Part shown: piece after piece, positions 8,431 to 19,360 of the stretch
Numbering within the stretch: the first letter of the stretch is position 1
Layout: every line of letters starts with the position of its first letter
Source of the DNA: Carex sylvatica
Lineage: Eukaryota > Streptophyta > Magnoliopsida > Poales > Cyperaceae
Direction of reading: 5' to 3'
Length of the DNA: 21,843 bases
Assembly: GCA_964058845.1 (NCBI GenBank)
Contig: CAXKVR010000528.1
Span: 1-21,843, forward strand
Made by a program: the position numbers and the translations under genes
Notes under the pieces: model-generated
Seen by the model: only the letters and a program-made list of their open reading frames with translations
Databases searched by the model: none
Told to the model about the DNA's origin: nothing

Positions 8431-11130
8431 GAGTGAATTACTGTTCAATCAACGTGTTTCTGAATCTCCGATCGCGAATTGGTCCTTAAGGCCTTGTCTC
8501 ATACTCTCATTGTCTGAGTACAAGGTTAGAAACAGTCAACTTCCTTGTACAAAGAATATGCGTTATTACTCTTCAGTATAAGCGGATCCATCAGCTTCAC
8601 AAATTAATGATTACCATCAATTAATAATAATAATTTTGTTGACAAACTTGCGAGATCTCGTATTTAACACGTTACATACGTCACTGAACATCAATAATTG
8701 AAAAATATAATAATGAAATAACCTAAAAGATAACATATAATCTAAGAAGATTGTAATGGAACAAATTATAATAATTTAAATTACTTGATTAGCTGATATG
8801 TAGACTAGCTAGCTTGGTCAGCTTAATAAAACGGGTGTTCGCTGTATCAGCGCTTTGGCAGCATGTATGAAAGTCAACAAACACTAAACATATAGAACTG
8901 CATATTTAGTGCAGTGGCATGCATGAGCTGTGTTTCTCTACGAAGAGATTACAGGTTCAATTATATTGAAATTAACATCTACGAAGAGAAGTTACTTTTT
9001 TTTTTCGGCATGCGTCAGGGACTCTGGGGAGAATTCTAATTACAAAGAGTTGCTAAGTATTCGTAGATTCACTGTAACGGCTAGTTGATAAGGATTACAG
9101 TAATGTCAAGGTGTCAATCAAAATTATTGGATAAGAATGAACTGTTAACACTGTTTTCCTCTACGGTAATAAGATCATAAAATAATCTGAAAATATATTA
9201 AAAAGTCAAACCAATTTTCGAATAAAATAATCTGATGGCCGGTCAAATAAACAAATATTTAAAACTTGCCCCCCTCAATTCTCTCTCACCAGGATCGATG
9301 TTCTTCCTATCCTTTTCTTTTTCTTGTTGCACAGAAGGTCCCTCTTATCCAGAAACGGAACATAAGTCAAGTCTGGAGTCCGAGCATCTCCATTTCAACA
9401 TTTTAATTTTTAAATGACTTTTTAAATAACTGATTAAATGTTAACCATTTTTTAAAAACTAAAGTTTCTAAATTTTTATATTTCTGAAATTAATTTTAGA
9501 AATTTTAATAAACTACGTCAACAATAATTAAAAAATAATAATAATTTGTGAGCATTAATTCGGCACACATGACAAAGATGGAGGGAGTGAAGCCACATCA
9601 CAACGAATTTCACATCTCCTCAGGTTATTTGAAACGCATGGTACAGAATTTGTCTTTCAAGTTGGCACGAATCTCAAAGCACAAATTATACTGGTCCCCT
9701 GCACCATCCGAATAGGCAATAGCTGAAAGTAAATCTGAACCGTCCGTTTCAATTGTTTTGAGTTAGGTACCTGAAAAGATACAAATCCCAACACAACATG
9801 AGAAAACAGTTGCCTACTAATTTTTTTTTTTTTTAAATAAGCTTCAACTCGTATATAACTTCAATTGTCTGGATTATTGTTTATCTTTGAATCTGTAAAT
9901 TACTTATCCATAGACCTACTGTCATGCATGATTGATGGTTTGTCACTACTGAGATCCAACTCCCAACGGTTCAAATTGCTACCCAAAAATAAAAAATTGT
10001 TCCCTATGCATCGTTCAATCTTCCGAATCGAGATTTAGCAGGGAAAAATGGCTACAAAAAAAATAAAAAAATAAAAAAATAGAAGTCGCAAACAAACCAC
10101 CCAAAACAAAGATCCGGATAATTCTAAAACAAAGTTTTTGTCTACTCTTGACTAATAGGCTGGCTCCACCGCTTTAAAGATTTGATGTTGATATAAAACA
10201 TAGCAGCATTGTTCAACGAAATTTTTATTAATATTCAAAATTAATAAATAATTTCAAAATCTATATTCAATGCGGAAGAATTTCAAAATATGTTCAAACT
10301 GGAGATTAAATTTCTGGTTTTAAGTCAAATTACTGGAAATTTATTTTTTGATTCTAGACGGTCCGAAATCAGAAATTAAATTTCCGGTTTCAAGAGCCAA
10401 AAAATTAATCTTCAGTTCTAAGCATTTTTTTTTTAATTATAAACAAAGTTAAGTCTCAAAGCTTTGCATGCTGGGACACTTATGAACACTCAAACCATTT
10501 AAAACATCAAACATTGGAAGCAGAAGCACCGAAATTTTTTATTTATAGCACAAAAAAAATTAAACCAAAACATATTTGTTTGATTAGAATTTGAAAATTA
10601 CTCAGGTTACAGATTAATTCTGCAGATTCAAATACTAAGATCTGTACAGAATCTACACAGTTTCAGACTGAGATTCATAGATTGAATCTGATGTCCCGAC
10701 TTCTTTTTTTAGAAGATTTATTAATAAAAAAAAACAAAAAGATTGGCTTCTGTCAAGGATAAGGCTGGATCCGGATAAGGAACTGAAAATTCATCCCAAA
10801 GACAATGATGGCATTTGTGTTTATGGCAATAATTATTATTATTTTTTTTTTTTTGGTTTAAAGCCAGTAGGAGATTAGATGTTGTTATCAAGGATCCAGT
10901 CAATTCAGTTGCTTAGAAATCAATTTTTTTTACTTTTAGTTAATAAATTTTCAAAAAAAGAAGAAAATGGGGTCCACAAATTGATCCCAAAGACTTCATT
11001 ACCTTCAAATTTTGATTCCGTAGAAAGAACCAAACAAAATTTTGATCCCTAGCTATGTGGATCATTCGCTCCCTACACTGCTGAAGATACAGCCTTAGAA
11101 GAGATTTAAATCTCCACATCCCAAATCCGG
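8431..11130. other. AT-rich gene desert, nothing coding recognised
   Basis: About 2.7 kb with no exon, RNA gene or intact transposon that I can support. It has long A/T runs (about 9820-9835, 10050-10080, 10830-10855). At 10310-10400 the block GATTAAATTTCTGGTTT is nearly repeated as AATTAAATTTCCGGTTT. ORFs here are short and unlike any family I know. Confidence 0.4.
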
Positions 11131-11135
11131 ATAGG

Positions 11136-11271
11136 TATCCTCTGCGGAGCTTTTAATCTGATCTGTTTGTTTTGATCGGACGGACCAGATTAAAAAAGCC
11201 TAAATTTTAAGATCTAATCTGGTCTGTCCGATCAAAACAAACGAACTAGATTAAAAGCTGCGCAGATGATA
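11136..11271. repeat. small foldback MITE with arms of about 58 bp
   Basis: TATCCTCTGCGGAGCTTTTA (from 11136) through TTGATCGGACGGACCAGATT is mirrored by TAATCTGGTCTGTCCGATCA through TAGATTAAAAGCTGCGCAGA (ending about 11271). Almost the whole element is stem, with a loop of roughly 20 bp. No target duplication was identified. Confidence 0.7.
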
Positions 11272-11322
11272 GCAATTCTCCCAACCCCCCTCTCACTCTT
11301 CCGCATGCAGCCAACACCCTTC

Positions 11323-11501
11323 GAGTGCGTATCCTCTGAGATATCACATATTTTGTGTGACCAAAGTGTCCAGTGCCTATTAGGGGGTGACGTAGGGGGT
11401 AGTATTATTTAAGCTTTGAGATTCGCACAGAACGTATTGCAACGGTTGAGATTTTCCAAAAAGTCACGCAAAATATGAGATATATCAGAGGATGCGAATT
11501 C
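11323..11501. repeat. Mutator-type MITE with 9-bp target duplication
   Basis: The 179-bp element has ends GAGTGCGTATCCTCTGAGAT and, reverse complemented, GAATTCGCATCCTCTGATAT. Pairing covers about 35 bp to TTTTGTGTGAC / GTCACGCAAAA. The 9-bp sequence ACACCCTTC occurs at 11314-11322 and again at 11502-11510, directly outside the ends. Confidence 0.75.
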
Positions 11502-11510
11502 ACACCCTTC

Positions 11511-12384
11511 TCTCTAAAGATTGGATCTAATCTATGGCGTAGCAGCAAGTGATGTATATTTTCTCTCAATAGGCTCAAAAAGTTTTTCAAGGAACCGATT
11601 TTTTTTGTTGTTGTTACTACGGAATAAAAAAAAAAAAAAAAATCAGTCTAATGGACTTTATTATTTTATTATAATTTCTATAAATAAAACATTCTAGTTT
11701 CAGAGCATGAAGCTGTAAGCGATATATCTCAAAATAAGTTGTAATGCGCTGTATGTTTATATCTCAATTTAAAATCACAAGTTTACAATGGTGAATCAGA
11801 AGAAGAAGAGGAGAAAAGAATTACAAAAATCTCTTAACATAAACGAGGGATAAATTAAGGTTGAAAATATGTGCAACAATCACAAAGATAAATGAAAGTG
11901 CAGGGGAGAGATTGCAATTATAGATGAGGAATACGATTTATAATTTAATTAAGTTTAAATAACTGTAATGGGCTGAGACTAAATTTAATTAAATAAAAAT
12001 ATGAAATATAATAAAAAGAAATATAAAAATGATTTCGGATTTATGCTTTAAAGTTCTGAAAAAAGATTTCGGATTTTGACCGAAAAAAGATTGAAAATTG
12101 CAGGTAACATAGCGAATGTTAAACAACAGTAGCGATAGCGTGATGGTAACATTGGTCCACTATAGTGGCTGAAGTTGAATTTTTTTTTTAGTAAAGTTAG
12201 AGATCAAATCATCTATCTACTTTAAAAATAAAAAATTATGCATCTCATTTCGAACCTACAACCTCCCATGTGAAAAACAGTCTTTATCACTAAATCAAAG
12301 ATTGATTCTCAATAATTATTTAAAACTTTTGTCTAACACCATGCATGATTAACATATCAAATTTTTATAAAAAAATAAACTTAC
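11511..12384. other. AT-rich 3' flank of the RINGv gene
   Basis: It lies downstream of the minus-strand stop codon at 12385, so the nearest part should contain the 3' UTR. I see no exon, no defined repeat and no RNA gene; an A-run occurs at 11626-11642. Confidence 0.35.
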
Positions 12385-15331
12385 TTAAAACATACTCAAT
12401 CGAAAGAACCAGGGAACTATGAAAGCAACCAGAAGACAGGTAACGAAAAAGCCGCAAAAAAGCTGGCTTCTCAACCATCTATTTCTCCTCTCAGACAAAG
12501 AATTTTGGTTATCTTGCATTGTCACCTCCCTTCCATCATGCCATATATCCATAAATTCTTGCCTTCCGAATCCAGTTATGTTTCTCACATTTGATCCACA
12601 AATTTCACAGCATCTGAATTAGACATTTGAAAAGATTAATTGCATGTTATACTGCACAAAACAAGAAGAAGAAGAAAAAAAAAAACAGAGAGGCTGAAAA
12701 CTTTATATATAGTTTCCAATATAATTTGTTATTAAAACTATGAGGTAGAAATAGGGTAAAGATTTTAGCAGAGTAATTTTAGCTTCATACAATGCACGAA
12801 TCATAGAATCCAAACAGTGCTGCACGAAGCCAAAATTGATTTGTAAAATCTTTACTCACGGACAAAAGCGTCCATATCCTCTGAGTCTGAGGTAACATAT
12901 TATTTTGGTTTAGATCTAGACCATCCGATTGGAAGTCAGGTCAATCCGACCTGAGGTGGAATCCGCCCCTTCAATATTCGTGCCAATTTTGATCGAATGG
13001 TCCGGATCTAATCAGAACTAGGGTGTTCTTAAGTTCGACATTATAACTAGGGTCCAAATGTAATATTTAATGTACTAATGGAACTAACCGGCGCTCTTAA
13101 AAGTCGAAGAATATTACAATCAGGTTAATTTCTCTCCAATACTAAAAGAAAACTGGATGGTTTGTGATTATCGGGACCGTTCTTTTCTCATCCAGTGGTC
13201 GATTCAGATCTGTCTCGATCCATTAGCAAATGGAGTTTGTACAATGTATCTAATTATGTTGAATTTCCGTTTCAACTTTTATTAATGAGCGCCCTTCAAA
13301 TGTAAAATTTTATGGACGATGAAATTCAAGTCTTTTTTTTTTTGTGTTTCCTCTGTATCACCTGTCTCCATTTATAAACGGCTAATAGCTGGATTCTATA
13401 AACTAAAATCGTTCGGTATTACATAGGAGTAAAGTTAAACTACTCTATTATTTTTCATACCACAATAATGCATCATATCTTTATTTTTGTTATAAAAATT
13501 CAAACAGTTAATCTGAACTGCTTAACATGATGTTCATATTAAAATTTGCTTGAAAAACTTTATATTTTTTGAAATTGTTTAACTATTTTTTAATAGATAC
13601 ATAATAACAATTTTCTATCTATCTAAAAATTTAAAAATTAGTCTTCAAATACATTTTAATATAACGATTATTTTATAAGTCATATTTTGCTTACTTCAAG
13701 CACAACCATTCATAATTATTATGGAGAAATCTTTTATAAAAGAAATGTATTAGCTACATTTCGATATGAAAAATTGAGATCTACTGATATAACCTATGTT
13801 ACTCGAATACTTCTATATAGGCTCCATATCCGTATCGGACACGTATCCAATACCAACACTCACCGGATACGTGCTCGATACGTATTCGATATGCCAGCTG
13901 GCATATCAGCCTACGTGGCATACCCTTAACCTCTTGATATCAGACACGTATCCGATACCGATAACCAAGCTCCTTGTGAACTAGGGTGTTCTTAAGTTCA
14001 CCAAGTTCTTTGGTGAACTCAGGTCTAAAATCCATCAAATTGACTTTAAATTATAAATCTGAACCGTTGAGATCCGTCTATCTTACGAGTGATGCGTCTA
14101 CATGTGAAAATTTTAAATATTTGAATTAATTTAGTATAAAGTCAAGCGGTCAAAATTAGAACCTTAATAAATTAATTTTGATGCATTTATTTTTTTTAAT
14201 ATTTTTTGAATGCTTGACTTTATACTAAACTAATTCAAATATTTAAAATTTTCACATATAAACGCATCACTCGTAAGGTAGGTGGGTTTGAACGATTTGG
14301 ATTCATCATTTAAAACCAATTTGACGGATTTTAGATCTGAGTTCACCAAAGAACTTGGTGAACTTAAGAACACCCTAGTTCTACTCTATACAATTTTTAT
14401 ATCATGTATATATCAGAATTATAAAATTTAACGAAAGATTTATCTTTCATCGAGTAATTTGAAATTTACAACGGTCAATATGTAACGGTCTTTGATAAAA
14501 TATCACAGGACTTCCTAATTGCATGAAATTCAGTACACAACCAATCTATAATTTCATCAAATGTCTAAATAATTATATTTTATAATTACTTTGTACTTAA
14601 TTTAAACAATATTATCAGAATTGTTAAGCTAATCCGTAATTACATTTTAAAGTAAATTCATGATTAAAATTATGATATTCCAAAGCAAAAACAAATTATT
14701 CAGCTCAAATTTTTCCACACGGATATTCGAATATTGAATATCCACATCTAATTTGTCGAATACGAATCGGATATTATTCATACCATTTTCACCCCTACCA
14801 GCAGATAATCCATTACTCTTAGCAATATTTATCAATATCACATCTACTCCAACAAAAAATCAGTTAATTATATAAAATTTAATTTTGAAGAAAAAAATTG
14901 CAGCCTAATAAAATCATATACCTGTTACCCTTGATCTTAAACCATGTCTCAGCGCAGTGTTGGTGTGCGACACCGAGCCCGTTCTTGCACCCGCAACCGA
15001 GATCAATAAGCTCCGAACTGTTAACCGCACAACCTGAACTGACGTGGCAGATGCGACAAATTTTGTCAGTTGAAGAATTCGAAACCGAACTCAGTTTAGT
15101 GCTCTGGCACTCTATAACAGTATCCTCCTCCACCTTCAGTCTCAAATCAACCACCAGACAGGGCACCAAATCGTGGTGCCCACCTGACGTGGCGTCCTTC
15201 TTTGTACTCTCAGCCGTTGGATTTGAGAGAGGAGAAGGCGGGGGTGACAAGGGAAGAGATTGTATTGAGATTCGCGCCTCTGAGAAGCATCGAATCGATG
15301 GAGATCCTGGAGCACTGTTATTGAGTTCCAT
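12385..15331 (-). CDS. RING-CH (RINGv) membrane-anchored E3 ubiquitin ligase, two exons, complete
   Basis: Coding join on the minus strand: 15331-14922 and 12613-12385, for 212 residues. The C4HC3 finger is complete only after splicing: C92-x2-C95, C113-x-C115, H123-x2-C126 with conserved Trp130 from exon 1, then C139-x2-C142 (CCEICG) from exon 2. The donor AG|GTATAT at 14921 and acceptor TAATTCAG ending at 12614 join AG+A to give Arg137, restoring the plant-typical HCAETWFKIKGNR-xCEICG block. RING-CH domains recruit E2 enzymes and promote ubiquitin transfer, often on membrane targets. A hydrophobic segment GFFVTCLLVAFIVPWFF near residues 191-207 is a likely single C-terminal anchor; the N-terminal ~85 residues are Ser/Pro-rich and low-complexity. 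The intron is 2308 bp and loaded with repeats. There is no frameshift or lost ligand. The exact orthologue is not recognised. Confidence 0.92.
12908..13014. repeat. small inverted repeat in the RINGv intron
   Basis: TTAGATCTAGACCATCCGAT (about 12910) pairs with ATCGAATGGTCCGGATCTAA (about 12992-13011). It is probably a short foldback MITE; the ends and target duplication are unresolved. An FB-2-like terminus (ACTAGGGTGTTCTTAAG) abuts it at 13018. Confidence 0.5.
13083..13793. repeat. dispersed repeat, copy A (711 bp), within the RINGv intron
   Basis: It starts ACTAACCGGCGCTCTTAAAA and ends near CATTTCGATATGAAAAATTG...GATATAAC. It is collinear, in the same orientation, with 15397-16515. Shared blocks include AATTTCTCTCCAATACTAAAAG, CTCCATTTATAAACGGCTAA and CAACCATTCATAATTATTATGG. 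It contains an FB-1-type core (about 13505-13690). It has no coding capacity and no recognisable LTR or inverted end, so its class is unknown. Confidence 0.8.
13820..13965. repeat. GGACACGTATCC-type short repeats
   Basis: GTATCGGACACGTATCCAATACC (13833 onward) is echoed by CAGACACGTATCCGATACC (about 13941-13959), with TACGTGCTCGATACGTATTCGATA between. The middle holds a palindrome ATGCCAGCTGGCAT (about 13890-13903). Probably a fragment of an old repeat; I cannot class it. Confidence 0.4.
13978..14381. repeat. foldback MITE in the RINGv intron (family FB-2)
   Basis: The ends GAACTAGGGTGTTCTTAAGT and ACTTAAGAACACCCTAGTTC are exact complements. The arms continue for about 190 bp each (TTTAAATTATAAATC... 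against ...ATCATTTAAAACC), so most of the 404-bp element could fold into one hairpin. A smaller palindrome, GTTCACCAAG-TTC-TTTGGTGAAC, sits inside each arm near the tip. The target duplication is not clear for this copy. Confidence 0.8.
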
Positions 15332-15396
15332 TTTGCTTGCTACGACTACGAGAGCGTCTAGGTGGCAGAGATAATTTGGAGGAGGAGGGAGATGGT

Positions 15397-16515
15397 ACTA
15401 ACCGGTGCTCTTAAAAGTTGAAGAATATTATAATTAGGTTAGTTTCTCTCCAATACTAAAAGATAACTTGATGGTCTGTGATTATCGTGACCGTGCTTTT
15501 CTAATCGAGTGGTTGAATCAGATCTGTCTGCATCCATTAGGAAATGGAGTTTGTATACAATGTATCTAATTATGTTGAATTTCGGTTTCAACTTTTAATG
15601 TTATGATGCATATACCCCTTCAAATATAAAATTTTATGGACGATGGAATGCAAGTCTCTCTTTTTTGTTTCCTTTGTTTCAACTGTCTCCATTTATAAAC
15701 GGCTAATAACTGGATTCTATAAACTAAAATTGTTCAGTATTACGTTGGAGTAGGGTTAAAGAGGAAGGCTAAGCTTGGGTGTTGGATAGCATAAGCCAAT
15801 TCATGCTATGGTCTCAAAAATTTATTGTATAAATTTCAAATTTTAATTTAAATAGAGTAAATTGAATATATAATGAACTTGTAGAATACTAAATTTTACT
15901 ATTTTAGAAATTTTTTTACTATTTTTTATGATTTATAAAAGATGACAAAAAATAGTCTAAAATATTGACATTTTTTTATTTTTAAATCATAAAAAATAGT
16001 AAAAATAATATTCTACAAAGCCATTATATAACCAATTTACTGAGCTACTTAGATAGAAGTTTGAAATTTATACGATATGTTTTTAAAGCCATAGCACGGA
16101 TGACCTTATACTATCCATAGCACCCAAGCCCTATTATTTTTCATATCACAATAATGTATCATATCTTTATTTTTGCTTTCAAAATTCAAACAGTTAATCT
16201 AAACTGTTTAACATGATCTTCAAATTAAAATTTGCTTGAAGACCTTTATATTTTTTTTAAATTGTTTAACTGTTTTTTAGATACGTACATAATCACAATT
16301 TTTCAGAAGATTCTGAACCATTAGAAAATATTGATTTTCTATCTATCTAAAATGTTTAAAATTTGTCTTCAAATACATTTTAATATGGAGATTATTTTAT
16401 AAGTCCTATTTTGCTTATTTCAGGCACAACCATTCATAATTATTATGGAGAAATCTTTTATAAAAGAGATGTATTAGCTACATTTCGATATGAAAAATGA
16501 GATGTAGTGATATAA
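15397..16515. repeat. dispersed repeat, copy B, just upstream of the RINGv start codon
   Basis: It is collinear with copy A (13083-13793) and in the same direction, but carries a 357-bp insertion at 15773-16129. Its FB-1-type core (about 16185-16405) is also longer than in A by some tens of bases. It begins 66 bp upstream of the RINGv ATG at 15331, so the promoter of that gene lies in or beyond this repeat. Confidence 0.8.
15773..16129. repeat. MITE inserted in repeat copy B
   Basis: The ends GCTTGGGTGTTGGATAGCAT and, reverse complemented from the right, GCTTGGGTGCTATGGATAGT are inverted repeats of about 45 bp. The centre is AT-rich and partly self-complementary (ACTATTTTTTATGATTTA against TAAATCATAAAAAATAGT). 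Copy A lacks it at the matching site, which confirms insertion after duplication. No clean target duplication can be read. Confidence 0.75.
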
Positions 16516-16814
16516 CACAAGGTCTTTTAAAAATAGAGAATTCTTTTGAAACGCGTTCGATTGATTTACTATTGATAAATCTAAAAAGGAGGGCCAAAGG
16601 TAGAAACAAATGTACGTATACCAAAGCTAGTACCTTGGGATTTTTTCATTGGAGTTGAGCTAACTATAATCCAGAGTGGTATTTCTTTTTGAATTTTTGG
16701 TTAGAATTGCTAAGCTAACTAGATATTGTACTATCTATTATTATTATTTGATATAATAATAATATTAAAGTTATTGTGTTTTTTTAATCCAAAAAATAGA
16801 AGAAATTAATGGGA

Positions 16815-17810
16815 TTTTATCATGTCTGTTTTCTAAAAAAAATAAGTAAATCAGAATTCAAATATTGAAACGATCATTTAAATTTTAAAAACGAAGATAA
16901 GTATGTGATATATGAATGAGACACAAAAATAATAGAAATTTAACCCTACTCATTATTGCAATTTTTCTTATGTACACTAAAAAGTGATATAAATATCTAG
17001 TAATTATTTGTGTGAGTTTAGATATTATTGAAGATAACAATTATTTTTGGTAATTTAATCACTTGTAATCTTTCCAGATCAAATATTAGTGTACGTGTTA
17101 GTAATATTTTATGTATAATTGTCAATTTTGACATAGTAGTATATGTATATATATTTGTTTAAAATTGATATACTATACTAATAATTATCATGGTAGCTTT
17201 TAGATATTTTTTTAGATTAACAATTAGTTGTCATGATTTAATCGTTTAAACCGTGCAATATTAAAAGATAAAATATGACAGGCCTGCTTAATTGAATTAA
17301 TAAATATTTTGTTTGCATAATTAAAACTATTGATGTATTCTTACAAATTAATTTCATAATTATTTCTGAAAGAATTACTAGATAATATTTACGGTAGAAC
17401 TGTCAGGTTTGATGGTTTAATCATTTGAAATACGCCAGGCTTATAGAAAATATATACTATTATATTCATAAAATTTGTAGTAAATAGTATTGGACCTAAT
17501 TTTAGCATAAAAATAGATACATCCTTTCGAAAATTGCTCTAATAATCATTTGTACAAATTTTAAATATTATTTGGAGTAAAACTTTCAGTTCTAATAATT
17601 TAATCACTTTATAAATGTTCGAAGTTAAAAATAAAATCTCTAACATGTAGTTCGATGTGAATAAATACTTCAGTTTTTGGTTGCGTACAGATAGATGCAT
17701 GTTTTAGAAATTTCTCTAATAATATTTTATATAAGTTTTAGATATATTCATTATAAATTTATTCAGCATTAGCCAAAAACATTTATTATACATGTAAATA
17801 TAATCACTAT
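16815..17810. repeat. degenerate tandem array with period of about 180 bp, five to six units
   Basis: The landmark CTA(G/A)TAAT recurs at 16997, 17178, 17539 and 17716, with a weaker form at 17355. A second landmark (A/G)TTTAATC recurs at 17053, 17236, 17415 and 17598, with weaker forms near 16870 and 17800. Spacings are 177-183 bp except at the ends. Between the landmarks each unit has a TTTTAGATATTATT-like block and an A-rich tail. The units are strongly diverged. No ORF is present. Confidence 0.55.
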
Positions 17811-17819
17811 AGATCTTAT

Positions 17820-18477
17820 TTGCGTAAAAGTTACACTGTGATCGGAATAGGTGTATAACAAAATTTCAATTCATTTCAATAGAATAGAGTGAAAAAAAGA
17901 TGATTTGAAATTGAATTTTGATGATTGGAATAATTAGTTTAAAAAATGGAATTAATTTGAAGACAAATTAAAAATGACATAATCTTAAACTTATTTACAA
18001 TGAATGTCATTAAAATTTGGGTTCTTTTCACTTTTTTGTTCGCATCTTTCCCTCTTCCTCTCTTTCTCCCCACTACTTTATCTCTCTTTCTCTCCATTGA
18101 ACTTATTACCTCTCTTCTTCTCTTTCTCGTCTCAATACATAGTCACACCTTTCTCTCCTCTCCACTGATCTCTTGTTCAAATTTCTTTCTCCACTGCTCT
18201 CTTCGTCCCAGCGAATTTCAGATCTATTGAAAAGGACAAGGGTATCAATAACTTTTCACTGTGGCAAATCGAAATCTCGCCAAATACCATCATTTTTCTC
18301 GTGTTTTCTCTATAGGATTTGGCACTCTTAAAATCCCGTCGAATCGTTTCTATTCTCGTTTTTCTCAGCGTTCTAATCAGGTTAGTGAAAGAGAAATCCA
18401 TTTCCATTTCTTGTTTGAGGAAAAAACTTGTGTTCCAATCAGAGGGTTAATAAATAGTCTTTTCACTTCTGAATTTG
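17820..18477. other. intergenic DNA with pyrimidine-rich tract (18030-18200)
   Basis: The CT-rich stretch (CTCTTTCTC, CTCTCTTTCTCTCC) gives low-complexity ORFs that are not credible proteins. CTCAGCGTTCTAATCAGGTTAG near 18364-18385 looks like a possible exon end and donor, and such CT-rich tracts are common in plant 5' UTRs. No following exon can be found, so an orphan first exon is only a possibility. Confidence 0.3.
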
Positions 18478-19352
18478 GAGTAGGACTAGGGTGTTCTTAA
18501 GTTCTTTTTTGACGGTTGGCAACAAAAATGCTCTTCAACATGATATATTGATAAAAAAATTTCATTACAAAAATATGTACAATCTTATGTTATTTACAAA
18601 TTATTTAACTTTATAATCCTTTGCTTAGTTGTTCAATCGCTGTGTCTTTTATCAAACCCGACACCGTTTTCTGTTTGTTAGAGAAGAATCTTCTATTTCT
18701 TTCTTTCCACAGCGCCCATGTTGTTGTCGTCCATATCACATTCCATCGCATCCTTTGAATTTTCTCCATAGGTCTTCTTGTCCTGATCCATGCCTGCCCG
18801 GCCCACAGTATCTCCCCCACCTGGATTGATATTATGGTGTGCTTGAAGACCTCTCCAAAACCTTGACGAGTATGCACAGTCCCACATCAAGTGATTTCTT
18901 ATTTTTAATTATGTTTCCCCCACACATATGGCATCCCGTCCGTACAAGTGATTTCTTAAGTTCACCAAGTTTTTGGTGAACTCAAGTCTAAAATCCATCA
19001 AATCAGTTTCAAAATGATGAATTCAAACCGTTAAAACCTGTCTACCTTACGAGCGATGAGTCTACATGTGAAAAATTTTAAACATTCAAATTAATTTAGT
19101 ATAAAGTCAAGTGGTCAATAAATATTCAAAAAATGAATGTATTAAAATTAATTTAATAACCTTCTAATTTTGACTGATTGACTTTATACTAAATTAATTC
19201 GAATGTTTAAAATATTCACATGTAGACGCATCACTCATAAAGTATGTGAGTTTTAACGGTTTGAATTCATTATTTAAAATAAATTTGATAAATTTTAGAC
19301 TTGAATTCACCAAAAAACTTAGTAAACTTTAAGAACACCATAGTTCTACTCT
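18478..19352. repeat. foldback MITE (family FB-2) interrupted by a LINE
   Basis: The left end GAGTAGGACTAGGGTGTTC and the right end GAACACCATAGTTCTACTC are inverted. TGAATTTG occurs directly outside both ends (18470-18477 and 19353-19360), giving an 8-bp target duplication, or 9 bp with one mismatch. After removing the LINE and its duplication (18505-18963) the element is about 416 bp, matching the 404-bp copy at 13978-14381. Confidence 0.8.
18505..18952 (-). mobile_element. 5'-truncated LINE (L1-type) fragment with reverse-transcriptase-associated zinc domain remnant
   Basis: Read on the minus strand, one frame gives GCHMCGG and another gives HLMWDCAYSSRFWRGL. Together these match the CxxC...HxxxxC 'zf-RVT' tail of plant L1 ORF2. 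A third frame continues WALWKERNRRFFSNKQK, also typical of that tail. The frame changes show it is dead. The 3' end is a six-base A run (TTTTTT at 18505-18510 on the plus strand). TTCTTAAGTTC flanks it exactly (18494-18504 and 18953-18963), an 11-bp duplication expected from target-primed insertion. It landed inside an FB-2 MITE. Confidence 0.85.
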
Positions 19353-19360
19353 TGAATTTG

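Noticed and set aside
12419..12622. 67-residue plus-strand ORF
   Set aside because: It is antisense to RINGv exon 2, which completes the zinc finger and membrane anchor.
13687..13984. ORFs of 80 and 62 residues over the GGACACGTATCC repeats
   Set aside because: They arise from repeated short motifs within the RINGv intron and show no family resemblance.
14898..15374. 158-residue plus-strand ORF
   Set aside because: It is antisense to RINGv exon 1; its cysteines fit no motif, while the opposite strand carries a full RING-CH ligand set.
16815..17810. CRISPR-like array
   Set aside because: The repeats are about 180 bp apart and diverged, with no short identical repeats or unique spacers, and the window is plant nuclear DNA.
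18000..18500. Three overlapping ORFs in a CT-rich stretch
   Set aside because: Low-complexity Leu/Ser/Phe-rich translation from pyrimidine repeats, without domain or splice partner.
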